From Diprion similis (lineage: Eukaryota; Arthropoda; Insecta; Hymenoptera; Diprionidae), in NCBI RefSeq assembly GCF_021155765.1, contig NC_060105.1, forward strand, positions 11,317,001 through 11,381,000: DNA of 64,000 nt. The letters run 5' to 3'. The translations under genes were made by a program, and so were the position numbers. The notes beneath the pieces were generated by a model. It was not told the origin of the DNA and did not search any database. It was given only the letters and a program-made list of their open reading frames with translations. Shown piece by piece: positions 40,101-47,600 of this stretch; within the stretch, counting starts at the first letter, position 1, and each line of letters opens with the position of its first letter.

Positions 40101-41020
40101 ATGTACCCGAGAGATAAAATTTACAATATTGGGGCTTAGTTTCAACCCCCGTTATCAGAATGGTTAAAAAAAAAATAGCGTTACCGTTCCAGGATTAACC
40201 ATGTAGGGGAGGGTGGGGCAAGGTGGGCCCCTTAGGAAAATAATTCCTAAAACCAGAATAAAATGTTTAGTTTTCATACGAACAATTATCTTAAAATATT
40301 ATCTAGCTTTCTGGAGAAAAATCAATCATAAATTCAAGTTCAGAAAATTATTTGACTTTGACGAGTTGAGCGTAAGCGCCGCAACTTCAAACGCTTCGCG
40401 ATATGAAGTGTGCAACTTACTCGAGTAAATGATTTCCGAATAATTAACATTCAATAAAAGGTTCATGTGGTTAATTTTATTCCTTGTTATTTAAAAAATT
40501 TCAGGATGCCCACTTTGCCCCAGAATTTTTTTAAGATATCAAAAATTTTAAGGTGCCCACTTTGCTCCACCCTCTTCAATTCCTAACCATCCATGTACAA
40601 ACGCAAGACTGTCTTACCGATAAATTATTTAGTTTAAAAATTTTTCTCTTCTCTTCCAAAGGTCAGCAAAGTCCGGTGAGCTCGGAGGCAGCAACGACAG
40701 CGCGAGCCTCCAGCATAGCTGGAAACCATGGCGAATCCAACGCCCAATCGTTGCGTCGCAACACCCTTGGAAGAAAAAACGTGAACCTGAATAACATGAA
40801 CAATATGAACAATATGAACAATATGAACACGCTGAATAGTCACAGTAACTTGAGCCACGACACGCCGGTGCTCAACCCGCTTTACAGCCACGGCGATGAC
40901 CTGCTCAACCCGAGTTCGTCGAACGACAACGTCACGTTTCGGGAAAGAAAGGACTATTCCCATTTGGGATTCACTTATCTGGGTGACCAAAGCCCCGTGG
41001 AAACTACGACCGAGTTGTAG
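10963..41020 (+). CDS. Cad99C: Cad99C, protocadherin-15-like cadherin (complete, 21 coding exons)
   Basis: Single-pass cadherin of about 1,591 aa, the insect counterpart of vertebrate PCDH15, which forms tip links and organises microvilli. Coding exons: 10963-11029, 13938-14003, 15808-15986, 16433-16555, 17619-17882, 25627-25776, 25851-26069, 26163-26357, 26932-27219, 27918-28235, 28320-28460, 28536-28820, 29092-29265, 29909-30118, 30218-30349, 31004-31120, 31206-31604, 32658-33286, 33799-34029, 37985-38214, 40662-41020. The exon lengths sum to 4,776 bases and the frame stays open throughout. Order: signal peptide, 11 EC repeats, MAD12-like domain, TM helix (about 1369-1393), tail. PCDH15-specific traits visible are an EC1 cysteine pair (C25, C107), a cysteine loop in EC3 (C268, C275) and a non-canonical EC9-EC10 linker. 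All introns are GT-AG except intron 18 (GC-AG). The ATG at 10963 heads a hydrophobic signal sequence. Drosophila Cad99C is somewhat longer. Confidence 0.9.
11030..13937 (+). other. Cad99C intron 1
   Basis: Phase-1 GT-AG intron. It contains one copy of the double-hairpin MITE-like element (12118-12489). An open stretch near 11485-11751 includes a splice-like segment at 11691-11740, but its 50-base length would break the frame, so I do not call it an exon. I see nothing else recognisable. Confidence 0.6.
12118..12489. mobile_element. MITE-like double-hairpin element, copy 1
   Basis: The core 12118-12347 (230 bp) is bounded by ~26-bp terminal inverted repeats: TTTTTTACGACATGGCATTG at the left and the complement, ending CCCATACCGTAAAAAA, at the right. 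A second inverted-repeat module follows at once, with TATGTGGCGTGCCCGTAAACC pairing with GGTTTACGGGCATGCCACATAA. A near-identical copy lies at 38526-38871. There is no transposase frame, so this is a non-autonomous element or a pair of them. The long open frame on the minus strand here is incidental. Confidence 0.65.
13938..17882 (+). other. Cad99C: Cad99C exons 2-5: EC1 and most of EC2
   Basis: These four exons encode residues 23-233. EC1 begins with LCEVETGQ and carries the LLEPLDRD and DVNDNAP calcium-binding motifs (the latter at about 126-132). C25 near the mature N-terminus and C107 (in LTCTV) match the cysteine pair that forms a disulfide in the first repeat of PCDH15, the repeat that engages cadherin-23 in vertebrates. 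EC2 starts with TVPELTPVGSTIF, nearly the same wording as PCDH15, and includes QDADAGVNG and LDYEKTQRY. Confidence 0.85.
17883..25626 (+). other. Cad99C intron 5 (7.7 kb)
   Basis: The largest intron, phase 0, between EC2 exons. It holds a possible nested small gene or alternative first exon at 20597-20874 and a more GC-rich patch at about 19080-19830 with open frames on both strands. None of these frames resembles a family I know. The rest (21-25.6 kb) is AT-rich and featureless to me. Confidence 0.55.
20597..20874 (+). CDS. Possible nested small secreted-protein gene or alternative first exon
   Basis: I do not recognise this sequence. An ATG at 20597 starts 30 codons that look like a signal peptide (MRLFNWVKVLFGLGTVCASS) and end at a strong GTGAGT donor after 20686, in phase 0. 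After a 95-base gap with a fair acceptor (TTGTTACATTGCAG, ending 20781), the frame runs 30 more codons to TGA at 20872-20874, giving a hypothetical 60-aa protein. Alternatively, the first part could splice in frame to the Cad99C exon at 25627, giving a cadherin isoform without EC1 and most of EC2. A TATA-like TTTTAAAAATAAA lies about 80 bases upstream of the ATG. Chance occurrence remains possible. Confidence 0.25.
25627..27219 (+). other. Cad99C: Cad99C exons 6-9: end of EC2, EC3, EC4, start of EC5
   Basis: Residues 234-517. Exon 6 starts with DRARNGS, continuing the EC2 fold interrupted by the 7.7-kb intron, and ends in an acidic linker (KDDDDQDPSF). EC3 follows with a short cysteine-bracketed loop (C268 and C275), also present in PCDH15. 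EC4 contains NLDRDPPSP and ends with DVNDNAP (about 491-496). The last exon starts after ATATTTCAG at 26931. An upstream open frame from 26875 is intronic. Confidence 0.85.
27918..29265 (+). other. Cad99C: Cad99C exons 10-13: EC5 to EC8
   Basis: Residues 518-823 in four phase-0 exons. Calcium motifs visible are ATDNDEG, AIDPENDP, LDREDLTRYQL, DINDKNP (about 692-698), DADEGINAE, LDYEQNH and DVEDEVP (about 793-799). The EC5-EC6 linker reads VIPGPNTRSPVF instead of the standard DxNDN form, and PCDH15 is likewise unusual at this junction. Confidence 0.85.
29909..31604 (+). other. Cad99C: Cad99C exons 14-17: EC8 to EC10
   Basis: Residues 824-1109. EC8 has ADDPDTKKQ and LDYERDNQ, and the EC8-EC9 junction is DVNDIPPVF. 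EC9 includes ATDSDGTAPGNQ and an altered LRKETDSEY in place of LDRE. The EC9-EC10 linker (about 1000-1010, RHVATVPPEI) lacks the calcium-binding DxNDN motif, as in PCDH15. EC10 contains LDYETTESY and an NADRNTT stretch comparable to the extended EC10 of PCDH15. Confidence 0.85.
31605..32657 (+). other. Cad99C intron 17, with diverged tandem repeats
   Basis: Phase-0 intron between EC10 and EC11. Its middle part holds about four old, diverged repeat units (see the repeat entry at 32012-32440). An open frame joins the 3' end of this intron to exon 18, but the TTGCAG acceptor at 32657 and cadherin homology place the exon start at 32658. Confidence 0.6.
32012..32440. repeat. Diverged tandem repeat, unit about 115-125 bp
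   Basis: Four units can be lined up by eye. Each has a GAAATTGGTA-like start, then a purine-rich GGCTT(C/G)TTGG segment, a TCGCTGATNANNAATCT core and a TCA-ATTTGC end. The starts are near 32020, 32145, 32250 and 32380. A weaker, single, similar stretch occurs near 34465-34530. The units are far apart in sequence, so the array is old. The family is probably dispersed in the genome. Confidence 0.45.
32658..34029 (+). other. Cad99C: Cad99C exons 18-19: EC11, MAD12-like domain, transmembrane helix
   Basis: Residues 1110-1396. Exon 18 opens with the EC10-EC11 linker DVNDNKP and encodes EC11 (QDKDNGKYG motif). From about 1232 it encodes the membrane-adjacent domain known as MAD12 in PCDH15 (starting near RENLLVLVVQD). 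It ends in phase 2 at an AAAG|GCAAGT donor. Exon 19 continues with VLLNKPAVSNIT, then a transmembrane helix around 1369-1393 (YALIVIACIILVLGIAGIIY). A serine and a basic residue mark the cytoplasmic side. Confidence 0.85.
34030..37984 (+). other. Cad99C intron 19 (4 kb)
   Basis: Phase-2 intron between the transmembrane and cytoplasmic exons. It contains a run of 30 T at 34164-34193, a G13-led inverted-repeat element at 36402-36664, and a TTTCGGAA-type degenerate repeat near 37090-37250. I see no coding exon. Confidence 0.6.
36402..36664. mobile_element. Degenerate inverted-repeat element led by a G13 run
   Basis: It starts with 13 G followed by CAAAAAGGGGTACCCTTA. It ends, in inverted orientation, with TAGGGGATACCGCTCTTGCCCGC, whose complement (GGGCAAGAGCGGTATCCCCTA) resembles the start. 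The inside is T- and A-rich. It resembles the GGGTGGGGCAAGGTGGGC element at 40204 in style, and it is likely an old non-autonomous element. Confidence 0.4.
38526..38871. mobile_element. MITE-like double-hairpin element, copy 2
   Basis: Same structure as the copy at 12118-12489. The 230-bp core (38526-38755) has inverted ends TTTTTTACGGCATGGGCATT and CCCATACCGTAAAAAA. It is followed by a second hairpin module that lacks about 35 bases present in copy 1 and has a longer A run. Inner palindromes include GATGCGCA-GTTCGAAG-TGCGCATC. The copies differ by only a few substitutions, so at least one insertion is fairly recent. Confidence 0.65.
40204..40578. mobile_element. Palindromic GGGTGGGGCAA-type element (MITE-like)
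   Basis: The left end GGGGAGGGTGGGGCAAGGTG pairs with the right end AAGGTGCCCACTTTGCTCCACCCTCTTC in inverted orientation over about 28 bases. A further inner copy of the right-end motif, ATGCCCACTTTGCCCCAGAA, lies at 40506-40525. There is no protein-coding content. It ends 83 bases before the last Cad99C exon. Confidence 0.5.
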
Positions 41021-44000
41021 TGAGCCATCGCGATGAAAATCCCGAGAGAAAACGGCCACAAACGTTGATGATATGGACGCTGATTCCATTTGGCGTCCAA
41101 CGAGGAAACGCGGCGAAGCCAAGAAGATTCGCTTTGATCGTATCAAGTTCCTTGAGAATCGAAAAGTTTGCGACAAAAGGATTCGCGACGATTGATGACA
41201 ATTGATGAAAGACAACACCGTAAGCGGTTGTTGCAAGCGTGTAAATTACTAAGTGTTAGATTGACATCATTGGCATGGACATTATTTTGGAAGTGTGACA
41301 CTCGTTAGATCGCGAAGTGGATTATATGATCGGATAAATAAATTGGACCGAACTTAAGTGTCGAAGATAACATGGACGGAGAACGACGTCGTCATCGCGA
41401 TAATACTTATATGACTGTAAAGTGTACTTAACTACTATTATACGTTTTTTTATCCACTCCAGAAAGTGATGCACTTGTGTAATACACACAGCTGGGGATT
41501 TTGTTTTTGTTTGTTGCTATTTTATTATTGAAAATATTGTAAAAATAATTGATCGAGTAATTGTTTATACAGCGAATGTGTGTATGCTGATGTTGGACGG
41601 AAATCTTTTTTTTTATTGTTATTAGTTTTATTCTTTGTCCCTTTTAAAATATCGTAGGTATATATACATATATATATATATTGTAGATCCATTCGCCTTT
41701 CATCGGAAATAGTAATATTATATTGTATATTAATAACGCATTACTAACGAGAGGTTAAAAGTGAGACGATAAATCGCATTAGTTTGATACTTACTTAACT
41801 GAAACCGAAAAATTCTTTACGTACATTTATGATATCCATCAGTAGTCAATAACCGTCCATTAAGTTAGGATTTAAGTTATGTGTGTACATCATTATATGT
41901 ATACAATGAAAGTAAGTGGAATCGTTACGTAGTAATTGAATACTTTGAGCATTATAACTGCTGACCTAGTAATGTAACATGTATTTGGGACTTGTCACGT
42001 AAACTGGGCCACCTCCAGTCCTCAATTTTTTTATCCTTCCAGGGACTTGTTACACTATGTAAGAGTATCGTAACTGATTTCTTTCAAGAATTTTCGTATC
42101 CGCGTTCCTGAGTTACCAAAAGTCAAAATTTGTCTTTTTACGATATCCAAAATTTTTTTCTCTATGTTATCTCGGAATTGGATCGTCGTATCAACGCAAA
42201 CAAGTGCAACGAATGCGATAAAGAATATAAAAATTTATCAAAATCCTGCAGTTTGACGATATTTTGGTGCATCTTTTTTTTGTTTCAAAAATTTGAATTC
42301 AAGCAAAATTCATCGACCATCTTGTTTGTGTGATATGACGTCCTACGTCCAGAAAATATCGGTAAAAAATTCTCGAATATCCCACACCGCCAAATTTGGA
42401 CTCTTGAGAAATCAGGATTGAAGACTCGAAAAAATTTGGAAGAAATCAAACAAGCTACACTTATATAGTGTAAAAAAAACCTGTCATTTTCAGCTTCGTT
42501 TATGCTTCGAGTTTTATTATTATTATTATAATTGTTTTTTTTTCTTTTAATATTCATCAAAATTCCGATTACTCCTATATCGTTGTAACAACAAATTATG
42601 CGACATTTGAAGCAGATCACCCACGAATCCTGCGAGAATTATATTTTTCTCATCTTTTTTTCCCATTGCAGGTGAAACTGGTGTGTATCTGATGATAATG
42701 GATATTGATAAACTCGCGTATAGGCCATACATAAGTCATCGAAATTCTATGATACTTGTCAAAAGTTTTTTACGTGCCTTTTGAAATCGATAGTTCTCTA
42801 GTCACATGACTGATCGATTTTCAAGAAAAAAAAAATGGAAGCTAAAACGACGTGGTATGCGTTTTTATTTTGTCATTTATACGTAGGAATTTGAGGTTCG
42901 ATATAACGAGCAAACTAAAAATATTTCATTCTCGTTTCAGCGTGCCTAATTCTCACTAGTTCTCTTAGTTCTTTTCGGGATTCAGACTGAAAATGATGCG
43001 CAGCAATGTCAAATATTTTAAATCTCTGTCGCTTATAAAATTTCAGACGACAGCCTTGCTTAGAAAAAAAATTTTCCAAACTGTAGTCTTCTCTAGTTTC
43101 AGCAGGTTGAACATCGATTATTCGATTAATTTAAACTTCCGAATCTTTACATCTTCCGGCACAAAATTTCATTTGAAAAACAGTAAGTACAACACTTGAC
43201 ATTACTGAGCGCGATTTTGGGCTCAAATTGAAAAACCGACAACTCTCAAACTCATTAATGCGAGCATGAGCTGCGTAATAGTCGAAATATCGCCGTTGAA
43301 CTTTATCAGCTGCAGGTCGACAGCATAATATTATATTTAATTGAATGAAACGGAGAAATTATTGTAAAAATTTGTTAATATTATTAATAAAAAAAAAACA
43401 TTATATTTACCTAAATAATAGAAATTCAAAATCAAAACCATCCTACTTGACTCTTAATCTCGATCATTCCTTGATCCACGCGCCTGCGCCTGTCGCGCAT
43501 CACTTGTTAACTTTACATCCTGTTCCCACGGTTGAATGAAGAGGTGAAATTTTGCAAACAAAAAAAAAAAAAAAGCTGCCATTCGCGTGGTTGAATCTTA
43601 GCTTTGAACATATTTGAGCGACGGCTACTGTGCTGTTTGTTGTGATATGAATCGTCGTAACTTTGGAAATTTAATTCAAACTTCTAACGGTAGATGAGAG
43701 CCAACTTTAAGTGTATTTTCTTGTCTTTCGGTTTTCGTAAAAACATCGCTGATCTCTTCTATTTTTCTACAATTTCTATTTTTCAAGTTTGCTGACTTCT
43801 TCGGTTACCATTATTGCTTAGAATGAACGATACACATTTTCGCGTGAACATAAAATAACACATTATTCCGATGAATTCGTCGAGAGAACTTTCTAAGAAT
43901 GCAAAAAACACTACCAAGTTCGTTCAACAAGCGAATTCAACTTTGTCGTAGTTTCAATATTACTGCCTAAGATCGTAGACAGCACCTATCACTCTTATCT

Positions 44001-44300
44001 AGAACTAATAGACGTCAACCATACTGATATCAAAAATACTTCATTTATGACTTTACCTCTTAACAAAAACCTGAAACTGCATCAACCAAAAACAATGTTA
44101 GAATATAATTTGAAATCAATCAGAGAAAAAGATACTCAAATCATAAACGGAATAATACATGTAAAAAAAAAAAAAAAAATGATGCAGATAAACTAAATCG
44201 AAGTAAAAAAAAAAAAAAAAAAGACAAAACACGTGACGATTGAGTGACTGCTACCATTGATAGCAAACCACCGCTCGGGTAAGAGAGAGAAAAATGATTA
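41021..44300. other. Cad99C 3' UTR and intergenic region
   Basis: It starts with the 3' UTR of Cad99C, whose end is uncertain, and continues as AT-rich intergenic DNA. It includes simple tracts (a TATATA stretch at about 41660-41682 and poly-A runs at 44163-44179 and 44206-44222). I see no gene. Confidence 0.55.
41337..41342 (+). terminator. Candidate Cad99C polyadenylation signal
   Basis: An AATAAA hexamer lies about 320 bases after the Cad99C stop codon. Later AT-rich sequence offers other variants, so the true 3' end is uncertain. Confidence 0.3.
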
Positions 44301-44618
44301 TACGATCGATGAAAAGGGTGGTATGGAGAGTGATTGGCAGGGGTTAGCGTGGTCGCCTAGACGCAATGTGGGGATTGAGAATCGCGAGGAGCTTCGAGCA
44401 TAGTCACCCCTGTGCGGATGCAGGGTGGAGGAGAAAAGCGGCTCTCAGAGATGAAATGAGGGCGTCGGCGCCGCGCGCCGGGATTTCCTCGACGCAGCCG
44501 CGTCTGGACCACCGTGGCGTAGAACTCCGGTTCACCATAGTCCGCAAACAACTGGCCAGATGACATCCGCTTGGAAGCGCAGTTTACCGCTGGACGTTAA
44601 CGAGCTAGTGCAACGGTG
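44300..44618 (+). promoter_or_regulatory. GC-rich probable promoter of the tetraspanin gene
   Basis: A shift from AT-rich to GC-rich sequence, with a CpG-dense core near 44460-44520 (GGCGTCGGCGCCGCGCGCCG) and an inverted CCAAT-type motif (TGATTGGCAG, near 44331). It lies just before a short candidate leader exon ending at 44658. The function is inferred from composition and location, since no TATA box is obvious. Confidence 0.35.
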
Positions 44619-44658
44619 ATGACGGACGTCCAGTTCTTCGTCGGCTGCATCGTGTTCG
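44619..44658 (+). other. Candidate tetraspanin leader exon end with short upstream ORF
   Basis: An ATG at 44619 opens 13 codons (MTDVQFFVGCIVF) up to a GTACGTG donor after 44658. Joined to the exon that starts at 48332, the frame stops immediately (AT TGA), giving a 14-codon upstream ORF that ends about 30 bases before the tetraspanin ATG. It lies in a GC-rich promoter-like region. The exon start is unknown and the link to the tetraspanin is an inference. Confidence 0.3.
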
Positions 44659-47600
44659 GTACGTGAAATTCGAGAGTGTCTAAGAGTAAGTCTGAGCTGG
44701 TTAGAGTACTCGGAGCAACGGCCATTGGGGTCTCGAGAGCTTGCACGAAATCGCCGGAGTTCAAGGCAGGTCGTCGTGTTCATGGAAAGGAAGTATTCGC
44801 GCGTTCCTCGGACTTCGTGACGGGATTATTGCAGGTGAAACCTTGGGGATCAGGTTAGCGAATCAGGACAAAGTGATTCATTGTCAGCTAAAGTCAACCA
44901 CCTGTGAACCCGGTGAGCTTGGCGTCCGGCCAAGATCAGGGAAATGGACAAGATTCGGCTTGGGCGTGTGACTTAATTTTTTTTAAGTACTACTGATCGT
45001 GAAGACGATTTGGTACAGGCTTATGGTGAACGGGAGGCTTTGGGCTACTCGCTTTTCGATCGCTGCACGCAGTGCTTACGTCTTTTCTCCTAAGCACAAG
45101 GACAGAATTCTAGTAACGATCGATGCACACTTTGTATATTAAAGAATGAATTGTGAAGGGATTGACACGTGAGAGTTTTTTACGCAGCGTTTTATTTTTG
45201 GCGATTCGCGTTGTTAGCAATAAAATCTGACTGGTAATCACGTTAGGAATTTCTAGTACCTAATACTTATAAAAAATCCTGTCTACTGAGATATTTTAAA
45301 CAAAATTCTGGGACAGTGTTTCACTGAAATTATTCGTGCGATACAAAAAGAGGTTAAACGTTTTGTGTTGACGTATGTAGTGCATGATGAAGAAATTAAC
45401 CAAGTCTGATACAGGATATCCACAATTCAGTCACATCGGTCCTTGGTATCTGGAATTCTTATAGGGATCACCATTTTCGATAATTATAAAACAACTTTAT
45501 TTTACTGATGAGATAAAAGTTTAAAAAGTTCGAAGCGATGTGAATTTTAAGAAGAATATTGTCATTGTTTTAGCTTATCGTATATTCTGCGACGATCAAT
45601 CGTTGTTACTGGAAGTTCTAGAGTGTGATACATTCATAAACATATTTGTCCTCTTTTCTTGCGTCTTAACGGTGCCATTTTTGAGAATCTTACAGTTTTA
45701 GAAATCTAACGAGCCTTTGGTAAATCAATAACCCATTCAAGTGTGCAAGTCTTTTGATTGAAAGTTTGTTCCGAACGTGTCACGCGTAATAATTTCAGTT
45801 AAGCTGCCAAGTTCATCTTTGCGTTCCAACTATAATGCATTTGACCAGAAAATTATTGACCCTAAAACGATAGATATCAGAAACTACATTCCAAACTAGT
45901 TTTTTATAATATTTATTTATTGATGTGTCCCCTGTAATTTATAAGTGTCGATAATTAATAATGCGAATAATGCCATTTGAGTGTATCTTTGATCTAATTC
46001 TATTTTAATTAATGTCATATAAGTTAACTCGCAGAAGAAGATTGTGGCTAATTTTTTTGTAAGAGAAAATTATGTGAAGTAGTTTTAAAAACCATAACTA
46101 TCCTGCAGGTCGAAAGACAACAGAGTGTTTCTCCATAATTTTCTCCTTAAAATATTGTAAGATCCTTAGCTAAGAGTTCATCTCGTCGTTTAAAATTTAT
46201 CTATTATTCGCTAGATGTTTTGAGATTTGCATTATTCCTGATTCAATGAATCTCGCCTACGAAGTCAGAGGAGTTCGTAAATATTAATAATTGCAATTTA
46301 CCCGGGGATTTGACCCATTTTTCGAATTCGGAAAGTCAGACACGTTTATTCCCTCGGTACTTCTGGAGTTCGACTGACCCTGAAAATCTATCAGTGTGAA
46401 CAACTCGTGCAAAATAATCAGTTTGCTCTCTAACCCAGGAATCAACCTGTTGGTTATATTCAAACCGTAATTTAATTACAAAACATTTGAAATGAATATG
46501 GAACCGAAACTGTTCGAGTATACGTGTTCCGCATAAATTATAGTATTTTATGTAAGTATATTCTAAGTTTCAACGTTGGTGTACAAACACTCTGCGAAGT
46601 TGCTGAGTGACTCTCCGCTTTATGCTTATTGTTAGTAAATTACGAAAATATTTCTTACAACGATTAACGAGCCAAATTATATGCTCTAGTTTACCGAAAA
46701 TACGACTAACAATAAATTAGGTAATAGATGGGAAATAGGAAACTTTTCATCAACTTACATTTTATTGTACAGTGTGAAAACAAAAAAAAAAAAAATCTTT
46801 TGAAATAGAAACTCATGAGTACTTGGTGCACGAGAAAATATTTTTTCAATAATAAGCGTCATAACTGTATTTTACGTAGAATTTTGAGATTCATGAATTT
46901 TTAGCAAAAGAATTAATTTTGTAATTTCATTTGCGACTTAATTTAAAAGGACTTCATTTAAAGAAGTAATAGTGGATGCAGAGATTGAATCACCAGTAAA
47001 AACAATCAGGTATTTAGGTATACATAGTTCATTTTATGAATTCTAACACTGCGCAAGTACACGTGCTTAAACTATAAAAGATTTTTATCACTCATAGCGA
47101 AGAGATTAGCCTTATTCGTCGGCACATATTATGGGAAATTCTTGCTGGTAATATTCGGCGTAATTTGTTTTGGTGGAAAAAAGTACAGAGTAATATGATG
47201 CCTATTACCCTGATTAGAAAAGTTGGGACCATTAGGTATATGATGACTAATGTATTGGATTGAGGCTAAATTTGGGTTTAGACGTTCGATAGAAAGTAAT
47301 TAGTTGGAAATAGTTTGAGGACGTAAGCGCAAAATCGATGTTTTTTATTTATTCCATTACGAGATAGTCGCAAATCGAGTATTTAGCAAATTAATACAAG
47401 GGTAGCTTAAGATGATCCCGTGAAACATGTGAAAATGAAAATTTCAAAATCATGAACCATCGCTTAAATATCGACGGTTAATTTGAAACCGCTTGAAAAA
47501 TTTGCAAAATTAAAATAAATTCGTTTGATTTCATTCCATTGCGACTCATTTTCTTGAGAAGATTATTCTCTATATAATTTCGTTAAGACACTTTTTTCCA

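Larger units (their letters stand above)
38215..40661 (+). other. Cad99C intron 20
   Basis: Phase-1 intron before the last exon. It contains the second copy of the double-hairpin element (38526-38871) and a palindromic GGGGCAAGGTGGGC element (40204-40578). A GA-rich stretch lies near 38306-38326. I see nothing else recognisable. Confidence 0.6.
37985..41020 (+). other. Cad99C: Cad99C exons 20-21: cytoplasmic tail and stop
   Basis: About 195 aa after the membrane helix. Exon 20 encodes a basic then tyrosine-rich juxtamembrane part (RYKAYKERMQRMYVVPRYDP, then VEPNLKEYETQVLQMSV). Exon 21 is Ser/Asn-rich, has four Asn-Asn-Met units from a 9-bp repeat (about residues 1515-1527), and ends in ETTTEL. 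T-E-L fits a class I PDZ ligand (S/T-x-hydrophobic), which agrees with the known PDZ partners of this cadherin group. The stop TAG is at 41018-41020. Confidence 0.85.

Noticed and set aside
40634..41236. 200-aa minus-strand open frame over the last Cad99C exon
   Set aside because: It is antisense to a well-supported coding exon and reflects the codon composition of that exon.
44366..44783. Open frames on both strands in the GC-rich region before the tetraspanin
   Set aside because: GC-rich DNA has few stops by chance. There is no domain and no consistent splicing, and a promoter or leader is a better reading.
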